A stretch of 64,000 nt of DNA from contig LT598459.1 of NCBI GenBank assembly GCA_900074725.1, forward strand, positions 1,064,467-1,128,466, read 5' to 3'. This stretch comes from Lachancea dasiensis. Lineage: Eukaryota; Ascomycota; Saccharomycetes; Saccharomycetales; Saccharomycetaceae. The notes below the pieces were generated by a model that saw only the letters and a list, made by a program, of their open reading frames with translations, ran no database searches and was not told the DNA's origin. This document shows positions 37,970 through 48,548 of the stretch, piece by piece. The position numbers were made by a program, and so were the translations under genes. The first letter of the stretch is position 1, and every line of letters starts with the position of its first letter.

Positions 37970-38551
37970 ATGCTAAAAGTGTTACGCCCAAGTGCCTGTG
38001 CTATTAGCTCTTTCAAGAACGCATCTTCGAAAGGAAAACTACTTCACACAGCTGCCAATCCTCTCAGAATGTTCCAAGTAGGTGACGAAATCAAGACTGG
38101 ACTTGCCGGTGTGCAAGAAAACTCCCCAGGCAATGCCGTTGACGTTGGCAAAGAGGTCAGCCAAGGTAAACACATCATCGTAGGTGTGCCAGCGGCGTTT
38201 TCGCCTGCGTGCACTGCCAGCCACGTCCCAGGCTACATTGCCAAACTGGACGAACTCAAGCAAAAAGGCGTGAAGAACGTGTTCGTGACTTGCGTGAACG
38301 ACGCTTTTGTCACCAAAGCCTGGAGCGACTCTTTGAAGACCCCGGCCGATATCCACGTTTTGGCAGACACCCGCGGCGAATTTGCCAAGTCCGGAGACAC
38401 TCTGTTTGACTCCGAAGAGGTGTTCGGTAACAAGCGCAACTTCCGTTACGCCATTGTCGTTGAGGATGGTAAGGTCATTGCTGCCTACGAAGAGCCCGAC
38501 AAGACCGGCGTGAACGTGTCCTCTGCGGAAAACGTCTTGAAAGCTCTCTAA
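37970..38551 (+). CDS. type II (PrxV/Ahp1-like) peroxiredoxin, probably mitochondrial
   Basis: A 193-residue thiol peroxidase that reduces peroxides. The peroxidatic motif is PAAFSPACTASHVPGYI with the catalytic Cys near residue 81, and TCVNDAFVTKAW offers a second cysteine. It resembles Ahp1 and PRDX5 but begins with a basic, Ser-rich leader (MLKVLRPSACAISSFKNASS) that looks like a mitochondrial presequence. A second ATG at 38069 would give a leaderless cytosolic form of about 160 residues. The open frame starts upstream at a TTG; 37970 is the first ATG. S. cerevisiae AHP1 lies elsewhere (YLR109W), so this is not its positional equivalent. Strong codon bias suggests high expression. Confidence 0.9.
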   Translation: MLKVLRPSACAISSFKNASSKGKLLHTAANPLRMFQVGDEIKTGLAGVQENSPGNAVDVGKEVSQGKHIIVGVPAAFSPACTASHVPGYIAKLDELKQKGVKNVFVTCVNDAFVTKAWSDSLKTPADIHVLADTRGEFAKSGDTLFDSEEVFGNKRNFRYAIVVEDGKVIAAYEEPDKTGVNVSSAENVLKAL

Positions 38552-39008
38552 AACACGCGCGTCTTTTGACGTAGATGGCTTTCTTGGGTCAAGCGTGGCA
38601 TAACGTTTAACTACCTAGCCTCACAGCGCGCGTCTTTTGACCTGGATGGCTTTATTAGTCCAAGCAGTCTCAGAGCTGGTTGATCTATCGCTCCGCTCTT
38701 GCCCAGCATAACGTTTATCTACCTACCCTTATAACGAATATATGTATATGACTCAAAATGTCTGACTTCAAAAAAAAAATCCTCAACCGCACCTGCACCA
38801 ATGATAGATGGCTGGATTGATCTGGATTGATCCTATGGTTATTAGCGGAAGCCGAGCACCGCAGTGGTTATCAGTGGCCTTGCAAGGGGTGCGTATCTGC
38901 GAGCAGGTCCACAAGACACATATATTCGCGGATATCGAGACGGTGTGTCCTGAATCATGACTTTTGTCGACTACCCGCCCCGCTTTACGGATTAGCAGTG
39001 CTGTTCAT
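38552..39008. other. peroxiredoxin 3' region and MCH4 promoter
   Basis: About 460 bp. Its left part is an imperfect direct repeat (see separate entry). A short GGATTGATC tandem lies near 38813-38832. No gene was seen. Confidence 0.45.
38556..38728. repeat. imperfect direct repeat downstream of the peroxiredoxin gene
   Basis: Copy 1 (38556-38620) and copy 2 (38627-38728) share CGCGCGTCTTTTGAC, GATGGCTTT and GCATAACGTTTA followed by CTACCTA. Copy 2 has about 40 extra bases in its middle. The copies start 71 bases apart, immediately after the stop codon at 38549-38551. Confidence 0.85.
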
Positions 39009-40469
39009 ATGCTTCGGCTACTGCAATTAAAGCCTAATGTGAGTATTTCTCGAAAGAATAGTTTCAAAATATTTCAAAGTACCCAAAGTGCCCAATGGCC
39101 CGGCTCCTCTTCTGGTTTTACCGACCAATATGCGTTGTATCCCCAGGATCCTAGCGTGGAAAGTACGGCACGACACTACGTTCAACAATCAGAGCGGGAT
39201 CTTCTGGACGACGATGAGGAATCTGATATTCCCGATGGTGGTTTACAAGCATACTTGGCGCTACTGGGATCCTTCGTGGGTCTCTTGCCGATCTGGGGGA
39301 CAATGAATTCTCTGGGTGCCATAGAAGGATATATTTCCCAGCACCAACTGGCGTCCAGTTCGTCGTCTGGTGTGTCGTGGATTTTCTCTCTCTACTTGAC
39401 TTTGTTCTGCGCCAGTTGCGTCTTCACAGGCGCGTATTTCGATCGAAATGGCGGGTTTCTTCCCCTCTGTGTTGGGTCTGGATTGTTTGTTAGTGGACTG
39501 GTGGCCACTGCCAATTGTCAGACTATTTGGCAGTTTGTGCTGGCGTTTTCTGTGCTCACAGGAGTGGCCACGGGTGTCTTGACGACACCGCTTATCGGCT
39601 GTATCGCCACCTGGTTTTCGCGGAAACGAGGGATGGCCGCCAGTGTCGCCGCCATGGGCGGCTCGTTGGGAGGAGTTATTTTCCCGTTGATGCTGAAGAA
39701 TCTGTACGGCGAGGTTGGATTCCCGTGGGCAATTCGCATTCTGGCCCTGGTATGCCTGGTGCTTTTGGTCTTCGCATGTACGTTTGCTCGGGAAAGGAGC
39801 AAACCGGTGGCCAAACCGTTCAACTCTCGCACTGATATGTTCCGTTTTTATGTGACAGGGGCCTTGAACGTAAGGTACTTCTTGGACCGGAAATATCTGT
39901 TGACCACTTTAGCCTTCTCTCTCTCCGAGAATTCGATAATGGCTGTCAACACCTACATTGCGTCGTATGCGATAGCTAGGGGCCACTCTGAAAGTGAGGC
40001 GTTCACGATTGTCACAGTTTCCAATGCAGTGCAAATGATCGGTCGCTACATACCGGGTTACATTTCCGACAAGTATTCCGGAAGGTTTAACACTGTTATC
40101 GTGATGACGTTCGTGACGGCGGTACTGAATTTGGTGATGCTGCTGCCCTTTGGCGGTGTTCCTGGAGTGCTATGGGCTTACGTCTTGTTGTTTGGATTTG
40201 CTTCTGGGTCTGTCATGGCAATGACCGCGGTGTGCATTGCGCAGATTTCCAGGACAAGCGATTTTGGGAAACGCTACTCTACGTCCTACGTTCTGTCGGC
40301 CTTCATGACTTTGCCCATCATTCCTATATGTGGTACGTTGATTGGTGACCGTTCTGTCGCCGAGTTCAACAGATTTATTTTGTTTGCGTCGGGACTAACG
40401 CTAGCGGGAGCAGCTTGCTACTTGGGCGCGAGGGTGCTCGCCGTAGGTGTGAAGCTCAAGAAGTTTTAG
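39009..40469 (+). CDS. MCH4: Mch4-like monocarboxylate-transporter-family MFS protein
   Basis: A 486-residue major facilitator of the monocarboxylate porter family with about 12 membrane helices. The family signature DIPDGGLQAYLALLGSFVGL marks the first helix (about residues 75-94), and FARERSKPVAKPF is the central loop. Members include Mch1-Mch5 of S. cerevisiae. Mch4 has no firm substrate, and Mch5 imports riboflavin. The position before RPL18 equals YOL119C (MCH4, 501 residues), which decides the symbol. The open frame opens at a TTG; the first ATG is 39009. A hydrophilic N-terminus precedes helix 1. Confidence 0.8.
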   Translation: MLRLLQLKPNVSISRKNSFKIFQSTQSAQWPGSSSGFTDQYALYPQDPSVESTARHYVQQSERDLLDDDEESDIPDGGLQAYLALLGSFVGLLPIWGTMNSLGAIEGYISQHQLASSSSSGVSWIFSLYLTLFCASCVFTGAYFDRNGGFLPLCVGSGLFVSGLVATANCQTIWQFVLAFSVLTGVATGVLTTPLIGCIATWFSRKRGMAASVAAMGGSLGGVIFPLMLKNLYGEVGFPWAIRILALVCLVLLVFACTFARERSKPVAKPFNSRTDMFRFYVTGALNVRYFLDRKYLLTTLAFSLSENSIMAVNTYIASYAIARGHSESEAFTIVTVSNAVQMIGRYIPGYISDKYSGRFNTVIVMTFVTAVLNLVMLLPFGGVPGVLWAYVLLFGFASGSVMAMTAVCIAQISRTSDFGKRYSTSYVLSAFMTLPIIPICGTLIGDRSVAEFNRFILFASGLTLAGAACYLGARVLAVGVKLKKF

Positions 40470-42055
<1,586 letters not shown>

Positions 42056-42309
42056 ACTGCTAGGCTTTGAGCTTGCTACTTCACCTTGTATATCTTCAAT
42101 CTTCCATACGTTGTCGCGGCTATCTTTGCTGTGTAAGTATATATACTTGTAAAAAGATAATTGGGCAATTTAATGTACATTAATAACAGGTTAGGAAGCG
42201 AAGGATGTGTTAATTCTCGGCAATGGTTCCACACCTGCGCATCCGTGATTGAAGCGTTCCATATGTAAAGGCGTTATTTGGTGGAATTCCCAGAGAGGGC
42301 GCGATTGAT

Positions 42310-42402
42310 GGTGCTCGATATTGTCGGTGGTGCTCGACATTATCGGGCCCAACACACCGGTAGTGCATAGCACTGGTCAACACACCGGTAGTGCATAGCA
42401 CT
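42310..42402. repeat. two nested tandem repeats downstream of RPL18
   Basis: A 19-base unit beginning GGTGCTCGA occurs at 42310-42328 and 42329-42347 with a few differences. A perfect 25-base unit occurs at 42350-42374 and 42378-42402. Each 25-base copy ends in AGTGCATAGCACT, a 5-bp-stem inverted repeat with an ATA loop. Confidence 0.9.
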
Positions 42403-42450
42403 CACTGTCTGGAAACCATATCAATAACCAGCTGGCACATAACATTTACG

Positions 42451-42476
42451 TGTGACTGCTTTTTAACCCATACACC
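42451..42476 (+). promoter_or_regulatory. Homol-D box next to a Rap1 site, RPS19 promoter
   Basis: TGTGACTG (42451-42458) is followed after six bases by AACCCATACACC (42465-42476). The first 14 bases, TGTGACTGCTTTTT, are identical to those in the RPL10 promoter. Confidence 0.8.
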
Positions 42477-42846
42477 ACCGAAAGTTTTTTTAAGACTGCT
42501 TTTTATTTTTCTGTGAAATTTTATAATCGAATTTCTTAATTGACCGACGCAAAAAGAGGCAAATTATAGGCAGAGAGTAGACTCATGCCATCCCTCTAGG
42601 GCCCCTTGGAGTCTCCGCCTAGACTCCAGGAGCTCCCGCCTAGCCATGGTTCCGCTTCCGCCTAGCCCAGCGTTTCTCCCTCTAACCTCCCAGACAGCTC
42701 CACCGAGAGCCTGGGACACACCACCTTCCGTCCTGTCACTTCCGATTCGCTGCCTTTGCCTCTGGTCAGGTAATAATTGAACAATTTGACAAATTTGTTG
42801 ATTACAGGTGTTTCGGGCATAGCTACAGAGTTCAATAGGATTAAAG

Positions 42847-43642
42847 ATGCCAGGTGTTTCCGTTAGGTACGTTAAAAGCGCAGTTTACCGGGGAGAGTAC
42901 TATCGATAGGGTTAGAGCTGTTGAGCAGGCCAAAGAACGGTTGAATCTTAACTTACACATGTGGGAACACGAATTTTGATCATTGAAGGTTACAATACAG
43001 CGTAGGTGTGGGTCTCCAATATAACGTGGATTGTTTTGAAATGGCTGGGGCCCGATTTGGAGTCCAATAGGGACCCAGTAAGCCGATATGTGGTTCAGGA
43101 CGCCTTGCGAGTGGTGTAGTGTTCTCGCCCACATCCCGCGCCTATGTTGACAAGCGGACCCCAATCGTTTACTTTCCCCTCGATTTTCCCAGTTGATAGG
43201 CCTCGTTTTTACTAACTAGTTCCACAGAGACGTTCCAGCCCAAGAGTTCATCACCGCTTACGCTTCTTTCTTGCAAAGACAAGGTAAGTTGGAAGTTCCA
43301 GGTTACGTTGACATTGTCAAGACTTCCGCCGGTAATGAAATGCCTCCACAAGACGCCGAAGGTTGGTTCTACATGCGTGCCGCCTCCGTTGCCAGACACA
43401 TCTACATGAGAAAACAAGTTGGTGTCGGTAAGTTGAACAAGCTTTACGGTAACGCCAAGAGCAGAGGTGTCAGACCTTCCAAGCACGTTGACGCCTCCGG
43501 TTCCGTCAACAGAAGAGTTTTGCAAGCTTTGGAAAAGATTGGTATCGTCGAAATCTCTCCAAAGGGTGGCAGAAGAATCTCTGAAAACGGACAAAGAGAT
43601 TTGGACCGTATCGCCGCCCAGACCTTGGAAGACGACGAGTAA
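42847..43642 (+). CDS. RPS19: 40S ribosomal protein S19 (eS19), one intron
   Basis: Exon 1 is 42847-42866 (codes MPGVSV plus two bases of Arg). The intron is 42867-43227 (361 bp), with GTACGT donor, TACTAAC at 43210-43216 and CAG acceptor. Exon 2 is 43228-43642. The joined reading MPGVSVRDVPAQEFITAYAS matches S. cerevisiae MAGVSVRDVAAQDFINAYAS. The 144-residue length is identical to Rps19A/B (YOL121C, YNL302C). It is a small-subunit protein needed for 18S rRNA maturation. The donor GTACGT differs from the usual GTATGT but is known in ribosomal protein genes. It is the last gene of block B. Confidence 0.97.
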
Positions 43643-43935
43643 GTCATATAACTGTACTCAAAACAAACCATATACTCAGAAAATATAATAAACACGTCTG
43701 TAGAATTGTACATTTCCCGTTGTTGAAAACTTTATTGGTCAATAGAAAAAGTACTGCTTTATTTCGAATGCTGCGCAGATATTGTCCGAACCAGCATTAG
43801 GGCGTATAGACCCAAAAAGTCCAGTGCACACCATCTCTCAGGATAAAGCTGAGTATTTCAACGCGACCGCTATCCACGTTCTTCAATGGATCACAATGCA
43901 TAGCTATTGATGTGAGTATAGCTGCAAAAAATAAA

Positions 43936-44009
43936 TGGTCTCTAGCGGGATCGAACCGCTGATCCCCGCGTTATTAGCACGGTGCCTTAACCAACTGGGC
44001 CAAGAGACC
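43936..44009 (-). tRNA. tRNA-Ile, anticodon AAU
   Basis: On the minus strand this reads as a complete 74-nt tRNA. The acceptor is GGTCTCT paired with AGAGACC and discriminator A. The A box TGGCCCAGTTGG, anticodon loop TGCTAATAACG (AAT anticodon) and B box GGTTCGATCCC are present. No intron. A T-rich stretch just downstream (43925-43931) fits a pol III terminator. It lies at the junction of synteny blocks B and C. Confidence 0.97.
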
Positions 44010-44177
44010 TATCTTGTTGCATGGGAATCAGACTAAGGATAATAGATACCCAGCACTTCGTCACCAGCCTTCATTTTGGTAGAGCACGATATGAACTTTA
44101 ATTGGGTCAGTAGATAGAAGTACTGCTCTGTTATAGATGGTTAGTAACTGTATAAGTCCAAACTACTTTACCAAAAA

Positions 44178-44787
44178 ATGAAGCCAGTGGTAGCCGTATG
44201 TTTGACCTTTCCTTTTTAACCTGAGTAACAAAGCTAATCAGGCTGCTTGCTGGAACGAATCTAGGCATGCACGCCGTTGTTAATGTCCCCTTTCTCTGCA
44301 GCTAACCGGTGAACATTCTATTAACAAATTACTAACCCCTTTTCAACAGTCTGGTAAGGCTTGGTTCTGTACAGTAGTGTCTGCATTTGGGATCGTCATC
44401 CTGTCGGTTATTGCCCATTTGTTCAACGTTGGCCACGAATCATTCGTTGGGTCTATAAACGATCCAGAGGACGGAAAAGCGTATGTGGCATATATGGTCA
44501 AAATAGGGGGTTGAAGGGCTCACGGAATACTTGTTCTTGCGGTGCTTATGCTGTAGGAACCATGGCAAAATCAAATTGGTACTTTCCTCGTGTGGTTATC
44601 GGCTAACTGACCTTTGCAAGTTCTCCCGCGATATCTCGAACCCTACTCTGAAGTCTTACTTACTAACCGAAATAATAGTGTGGCCAAAACAGTGTCAATC
44701 GCCGTTTTGGTTTATGTTGCGTTCTTCGTGTTCTGCGGTTCCCAAATTTGGCTGGCCAAGAAAAGCTCTTCTATCGAGCTGCGTTGA
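44178..44787 (+). CDS. V-ATPase Vo subunit f homologue (YPR170W-B), three exons
   Basis: No single open frame covers this gene. Exons are 44178-44195, 44350-44480 and 44679-44787. Intron 1 (154 bp) has GTATGT, TACTAAC at 44330-44336 and CAG. Intron 2 (198 bp) has GTATGT, TACTAAC at 44661-44667 and TAG. The product begins MKPVVASGKAWFCTVVSAFG and has 85 residues, the same length as S. cerevisiae YPR170W-B, with shared segments such as VILSVIAHLFN and ESFVGSINDPEDG. Two membrane helices are evident. YPR170W-B and its animal homologue RNaseK have been seen as a small subunit of the V-ATPase membrane sector. Its neighbour BSP1 matches synteny. Confidence 0.93.
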
Positions 44788-45016
44788 GACATGAAATCAA
44801 GGTGCAGTGAAACAAACGCAAATTGCCATTATTTACATTGAATAGAAAATCTATAGTCAATTACATCAGGTTCAGCCATCTGTGGTAGGCGAGCAGTTTC
44901 TTGTGTCTCTCACTTAAGAAGAGATCTACAGGAGAACAAATGAATTTCCAAATTAACTTCTGTATATAATCACACTCTCGACAGTGAGTGCCAGAAAGGT
45001 GCTAAGAAGCTTGTCA

Positions 45017-46951
45017 ATGGAGTCTCCCCGACTACCTCAGCGCGACCAGGACCTAGCCAGCTATCTTGCTCGGGTCGAGGAACTGGATTATGAAAGAAAC
45101 AAGCGTAGACAAAGTATCAACGGCATGAGAAATGTCACATCCAAGTACCGACCCGAAGATGCAGAGGCAGCCCACCGGCTCCTGAGCGGACAATATGTAC
45201 CATCTACAGAGAAATATATTGGCGCTAGCGAACGGGCTTCTGAAATGGCCTACAAATCAGCCTACAACTACGAGAGGACGTTTTCCCCCAAGAGACGTGG
45301 ACATGATTCTACTTCACCAATACGACGGGATTTACCTGGATCAGGGCTTGACACAAATTCAGTTGTGAAATATTCAGACCCTGCTTCTGATCACCGAGAA
45401 TCTTCCAAACAGTACACCATCTCTGAAGAGGACTACTTGCTTTTGGTGAAGCTGAAGCAAGGACTGATAGAGGCGACGCCTGGTGAATCAGCAACCCGTT
45501 CGATACCCTCTCGAGGACAGCCACGATCCATCAGATCTCATCAAAGTGAGCCCGTTGATGATATTGACTCACCACCACCGCCACTACCCGCAAGGCAAAA
45601 CTCAGAGTTAAAGTCAACCTCGAAGCATGCTCCAACAAAACCCCCAAGACCTGAGAAAATGAAAGTATCCCACTCACAGAAGGAGGGCACTGATATGCTT
45701 CCCACTTTGAAAGGGGGACCGGAACAGAGCGCTGATTTGTTGATGGCAGATGGTCGGCGGACTGCAGACTACGTAGGGCAAGACCAAAACAACAGGAGTT
45801 CTCGAGCTTCTGAACGCAATAATAACAACAAGCTACTCCCTATTCATAAGGGTGACAAACCAATATCCTACATGGCTTCACTACAAAATAATGCTGCAAC
45901 GGAAACGACTAAGCCAAAATCATCACTACCCGTTCCGCCGCCCAAACTCACACGGCCTCCACAGACCTTCATGAGTTCTGCTCTCAAAAAGGAAAGCTCT
46001 GTGTCATCGCCAAATGTAAAGTCACCGATTATCCCATCACAGCGTAAAACGCTGCCCGAGAAGTCCCAAGCGAAGCCTGAATTTGACAATTTTAAAGGTA
46101 AGCTTAAACATGTTGACATGGGGCAAGGTGGTAATGGCATTGATTTCAACGCATCATCGGGTAAAATGGTCGGTGAGTTAAGAGTTCCGAAACTCCGAAA
46201 AGCCCTTCCAAGTGAGGTAAAAGGTGTCAAGCAGGGCACGGAGCACCTTGACATCCCACAGCTTAGAAAGGCCCTGCCTGAAAAGAATATTTTGTCATCA
46301 GAACATCAACAAAGAGTTGGAAAGGGTGGTTCAACCCTTCACGAGGCCCTTCCTGAACAAAACCTAGCTTCAAAAGGTAAGGAAAATCTCAAACCTACCT
46401 TGCCTGCTCCACAACGAAAAGCTACTATACCTGAAGCGGTAGGCAAACGAGAGAAACTAAGTAAGGCACCTCCGAAGCCGGAGCGCAAGGTTTCTATGCC
46501 CGAAGCATTCTCGAAAAGAGCAAGTTTGGTCAAGGCACCTCCTAAGCCATCTAGAAAAGTTTCAATGCCGGAAGCTATGAAACGCCTGGAGGCAATGAAG
46601 TTAAAGGACAAGAGTGGAAATAAGTCATTTGAGGAGGACCGAACAGTGCCTCCAAGGATTGGGAAAGAGGCGCAACTTGACGCAGGGGAAGATCTTGAAG
46701 CCATGCTCATGGCGAAAAAGCTAGTTCACCGTGGGAAGAGCAAGACCTTTCCAAACCCATCACTTGATGATAGAAAACCAATCCCGATCCCCTTTATGGA
46801 CCAGACAAACAACGCTCAAATTGCGAAGCTGCTAAAACCAGCTTCAACAAGTGGCAGTATCGAAAACAATAATCAACAGAGTGACACGCTAGTACATCTC
46901 ACTAAAAGCCGGGCAAGGGGACCTAAACGTAAGCCTCCAAAACAGCTGTGA
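45017..46951 (+). CDS. BSP1: Bsp1-like cortical actin adaptor
   Basis: A 644-residue disordered adaptor homologous to Bsp1 (YPR171W, 576 residues), which links the synaptojanins Inp52/Inp53 and capping protein to cortical actin. Shared blocks are SAYNYERTFSPKRR near residue 80, YTISEEDYLLLVKLK near 135, and the C-terminal RARGPKRKPPKQL. Middle sequence is Pro-rich (PPPPLPARQ), suitable for SH3 binding. Near residues 480-545 a unit like APPKPxRKVSMPEA recurs three times, where S. cerevisiae has one. The C-terminal LVHLTKSRARGPKRKPP fits the shape of a capping-protein-interaction motif. The open frame starts at a GTG (44984); the ATG at 45017 aligns with the family start. Confidence 0.9.
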   Translation: MESPRLPQRDQDLASYLARVEELDYERNKRRQSINGMRNVTSKYRPEDAEAAHRLLSGQYVPSTEKYIGASERASEMAYKSAYNYERTFSPKRRGHDSTSPIRRDLPGSGLDTNSVVKYSDPASDHRESSKQYTISEEDYLLLVKLKQGLIEATPGESATRSIPSRGQPRSIRSHQSEPVDDIDSPPPPLPARQNSELKSTSKHAPTKPPRPEKMKVSHSQKEGTDMLPTLKGGPEQSADLLMADGRRTADYVGQDQNNRSSRASERNNNNKLLPIHKGDKPISYMASLQNNAATETTKPKSSLPVPPPKLTRPPQTFMSSALKKESSVSSPNVKSPIIPSQRKTLPEKSQAKPEFDNFKGKLKHVDMGQGGNGIDFNASSGKMVGELRVPKLRKALPSEVKGVKQGTEHLDIPQLRKALPEKNILSSEHQQRVGKGGSTLHEALPEQNLASKGKENLKPTLPAPQRKATIPEAVGKREKLSKAPPKPERKVSMPEAFSKRASLVKAPPKPSRKVSMPEAMKRLEAMKLKDKSGNKSFEEDRTVPPRIGKEAQLDAGEDLEAMLMAKKLVHRGKSKTFPNPSLDDRKPIPIPFMDQTNNAQIAKLLKPASTSGSIENNNQQSDTLVHLTKSRARGPKRKPPKQL

Positions 46952-47024
46952 GCACCAATCTGTATCATACTTGATAGATTATATTATAAGTTACTTTTGA
47001 AATGCTGGCATAAACTAATTAGGA

Positions 47025-48548
47025 TTACAACATGTACGTGAAACCGGGAGCCCGATCTCCTCTTAGAATCTGTTCGCGTCGCGGCAGTTCCTCGAATTTT
47101 GTGACGTAATCAGGCTTGGATTTTTTAGTGTTCAACCGCTTCAAGTAGATCACAATGAAGAGTTGGCATGCAATTGAAAGGGCAACAAATCCCAGGGAAG
47201 TTCCAAGACCACGATGGTAAGTTGGTGCGTCTGTTGGTAAGAACAAAAATGTTGCAATAATACCGCCGATATTGCCGAAACCAATTTGGAAACCGGTTCC
47301 AAATGATTTTCTTAAGTGACCGCCAAGATTCAAGGATGTAGAACAGATTAGCGCAGGCATCGCACTATACAGCCCCATCGCCGACACAAAGCAGCCACCG
47401 TACTTGACATGCGGATCGTCGGAGCCTAGAATCATCGCAAGTCCTGTAATGGCAATGAGACTCGAAGATAAAATGAAGCACCAACGGTTTTGTACGTAGT
47501 CTGAAACGAAGGCCGCAATATTAATGTATCCAAAGGCCACCAGCCATGGGTACACAGAGTGCTGCTGAGCACTGACGGCCGTGTAACCGAGCAGCTTTAT
47601 GATGGTAGTTGCAAAGTAAGCGTAACCATAACTTGGCACCACTAATCCCATGTAAGCCAAGGCATTGGCGTAAAAAATTGGATCTCTGAGAAGTGGTAGG
47701 TAATCGCGCCACGTAAAATGAACATCGAATCCAGATTCGACCTTGGAGTATAGTTGTAGTTTTTCCTTTAGGTAAATTCTCTCGTTGTCTTTGAGAAATC
47801 TAGCCGTTTCTGGGAAGTCTGGAGTGATGAAGAACAACAAAAATGCAATGACGACAGTTGCTGCACCTTCGATGATGAAAATCCATCTCCAGTTGGCCAG
47901 ATATTTGTTCCCAATGCCGTTGTAAATTTGATATGCGATGGAGCCACCTGCAGCTCCAGCAAGAGTGGTGGAGCTGAAAAAGAAGGAGAAGCGCCTTTGT
48001 GCCTGACGCGGTGTGTAGTATGAGGATAGAATGTAGAAGATGAGCCCAAAAGTGGCGGCCTCGGCGATACCCAAGAAAATGCGCGCGGTCACCAGTCCGC
48101 CGAAACTCTTCACGAACCCGCAGCCGATTGTGGCACATCCAAACACGAAAATACTGATGGAAAAGCACCAGTGTGGCCGGAAAAGCTTCGCCAGGTAATT
48201 AGCCAGCAGCTCAAAGACGACATACGGTACGAAAAACACTGTGAGGGCAATGTTGAACTGGTTTCCCTGGAGCCCTAGGTCATCCTCCATACCATACAAC
48301 TTGGCGTTGGAGATGTTGATGCGATCCAGAAACGCAGCAAAATACAACAAAATCAACGCCGGCACCACGCATAAATCGATTTTCCATTGTAGACGTTTCT
48401 CCCGTATGCCGTATTTTTCCGCAAGGTTTTTTTGCTGAGTTTCGATACTGTGGAGGTCCTTGGCTGAGCTACTCAAAGTGGAGCGCTCTAGATCATCCGC
48501 CTCCTCTTTCATGGCCGTTCTAGTGCTATCGAGCTTGATGTCTGACAT
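47025..48548 (-). CDS. MFS transporter of the anion:cation symporter (Dal5/Tna1-like) family
   Basis: A 507-residue membrane protein with about 12 helices of the fungal allantoate permease family (ACS), which imports organic anions such as allantoate, nicotinate, pantothenate or sulfonates. The first helix and following loop read LLYFAAFLDRINISNAKLYG, and ARIFLGIAEAATFGLIFYIL forms helix 4, both typical. Hydrophilic N- and C-terminal tails are cytosolic. Substrate cannot be told from sequence. S. cerevisiae has no such gene between YPR171W and YPR172W, so this is a gain here or a loss there. It is convergent with BSP1 and isolated by 1.3 kb upstream. Confidence 0.85.
   Translation of the reverse strand: MSDIKLDSTRTAMKEEADDLERSTLSSSAKDLHSIETQQKNLAEKYGIREKRLQWKIDLCVVPALILLYFAAFLDRINISNAKLYGMEDDLGLQGNQFNIALTVFFVPYVVFELLANYLAKLFRPHWCFSISIFVFGCATIGCGFVKSFGGLVTARIFLGIAEAATFGLIFYILSSYYTPRQAQRRFSFFFSSTTLAGAAGGSIAYQIYNGIGNKYLANWRWIFIIEGAATVVIAFLLFFITPDFPETARFLKDNERIYLKEKLQLYSKVESGFDVHFTWRDYLPLLRDPIFYANALAYMGLVVPSYGYAYFATTIIKLLGYTAVSAQQHSVYPWLVAFGYINIAAFVSDYVQNRWCFILSSSLIAITGLAMILGSDDPHVKYGGCFVSAMGLYSAMPALICSTSLNLGGHLRKSFGTGFQIGFGNIGGIIATFLFLPTDAPTYHRGLGTSLGFVALSIACQLFIVIYLKRLNTKKSKPDYVTKFEELPRREQILRGDRAPGFTYML

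Larger units (their letters stand above)
42056..42846. promoter_or_regulatory. RPS19 promoter region with repeats
   Basis: About 790 bp between RPL18 and RPS19. It holds a 19-bp tandem repeat, a 25-bp repeat with a palindromic core, the Homol-D/Rap1 pair at 42451-42476, and a GC-rich block (42600-42670) in which CCGCCTAG recurs three times. There is no room for another gene. Confidence 0.6.
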
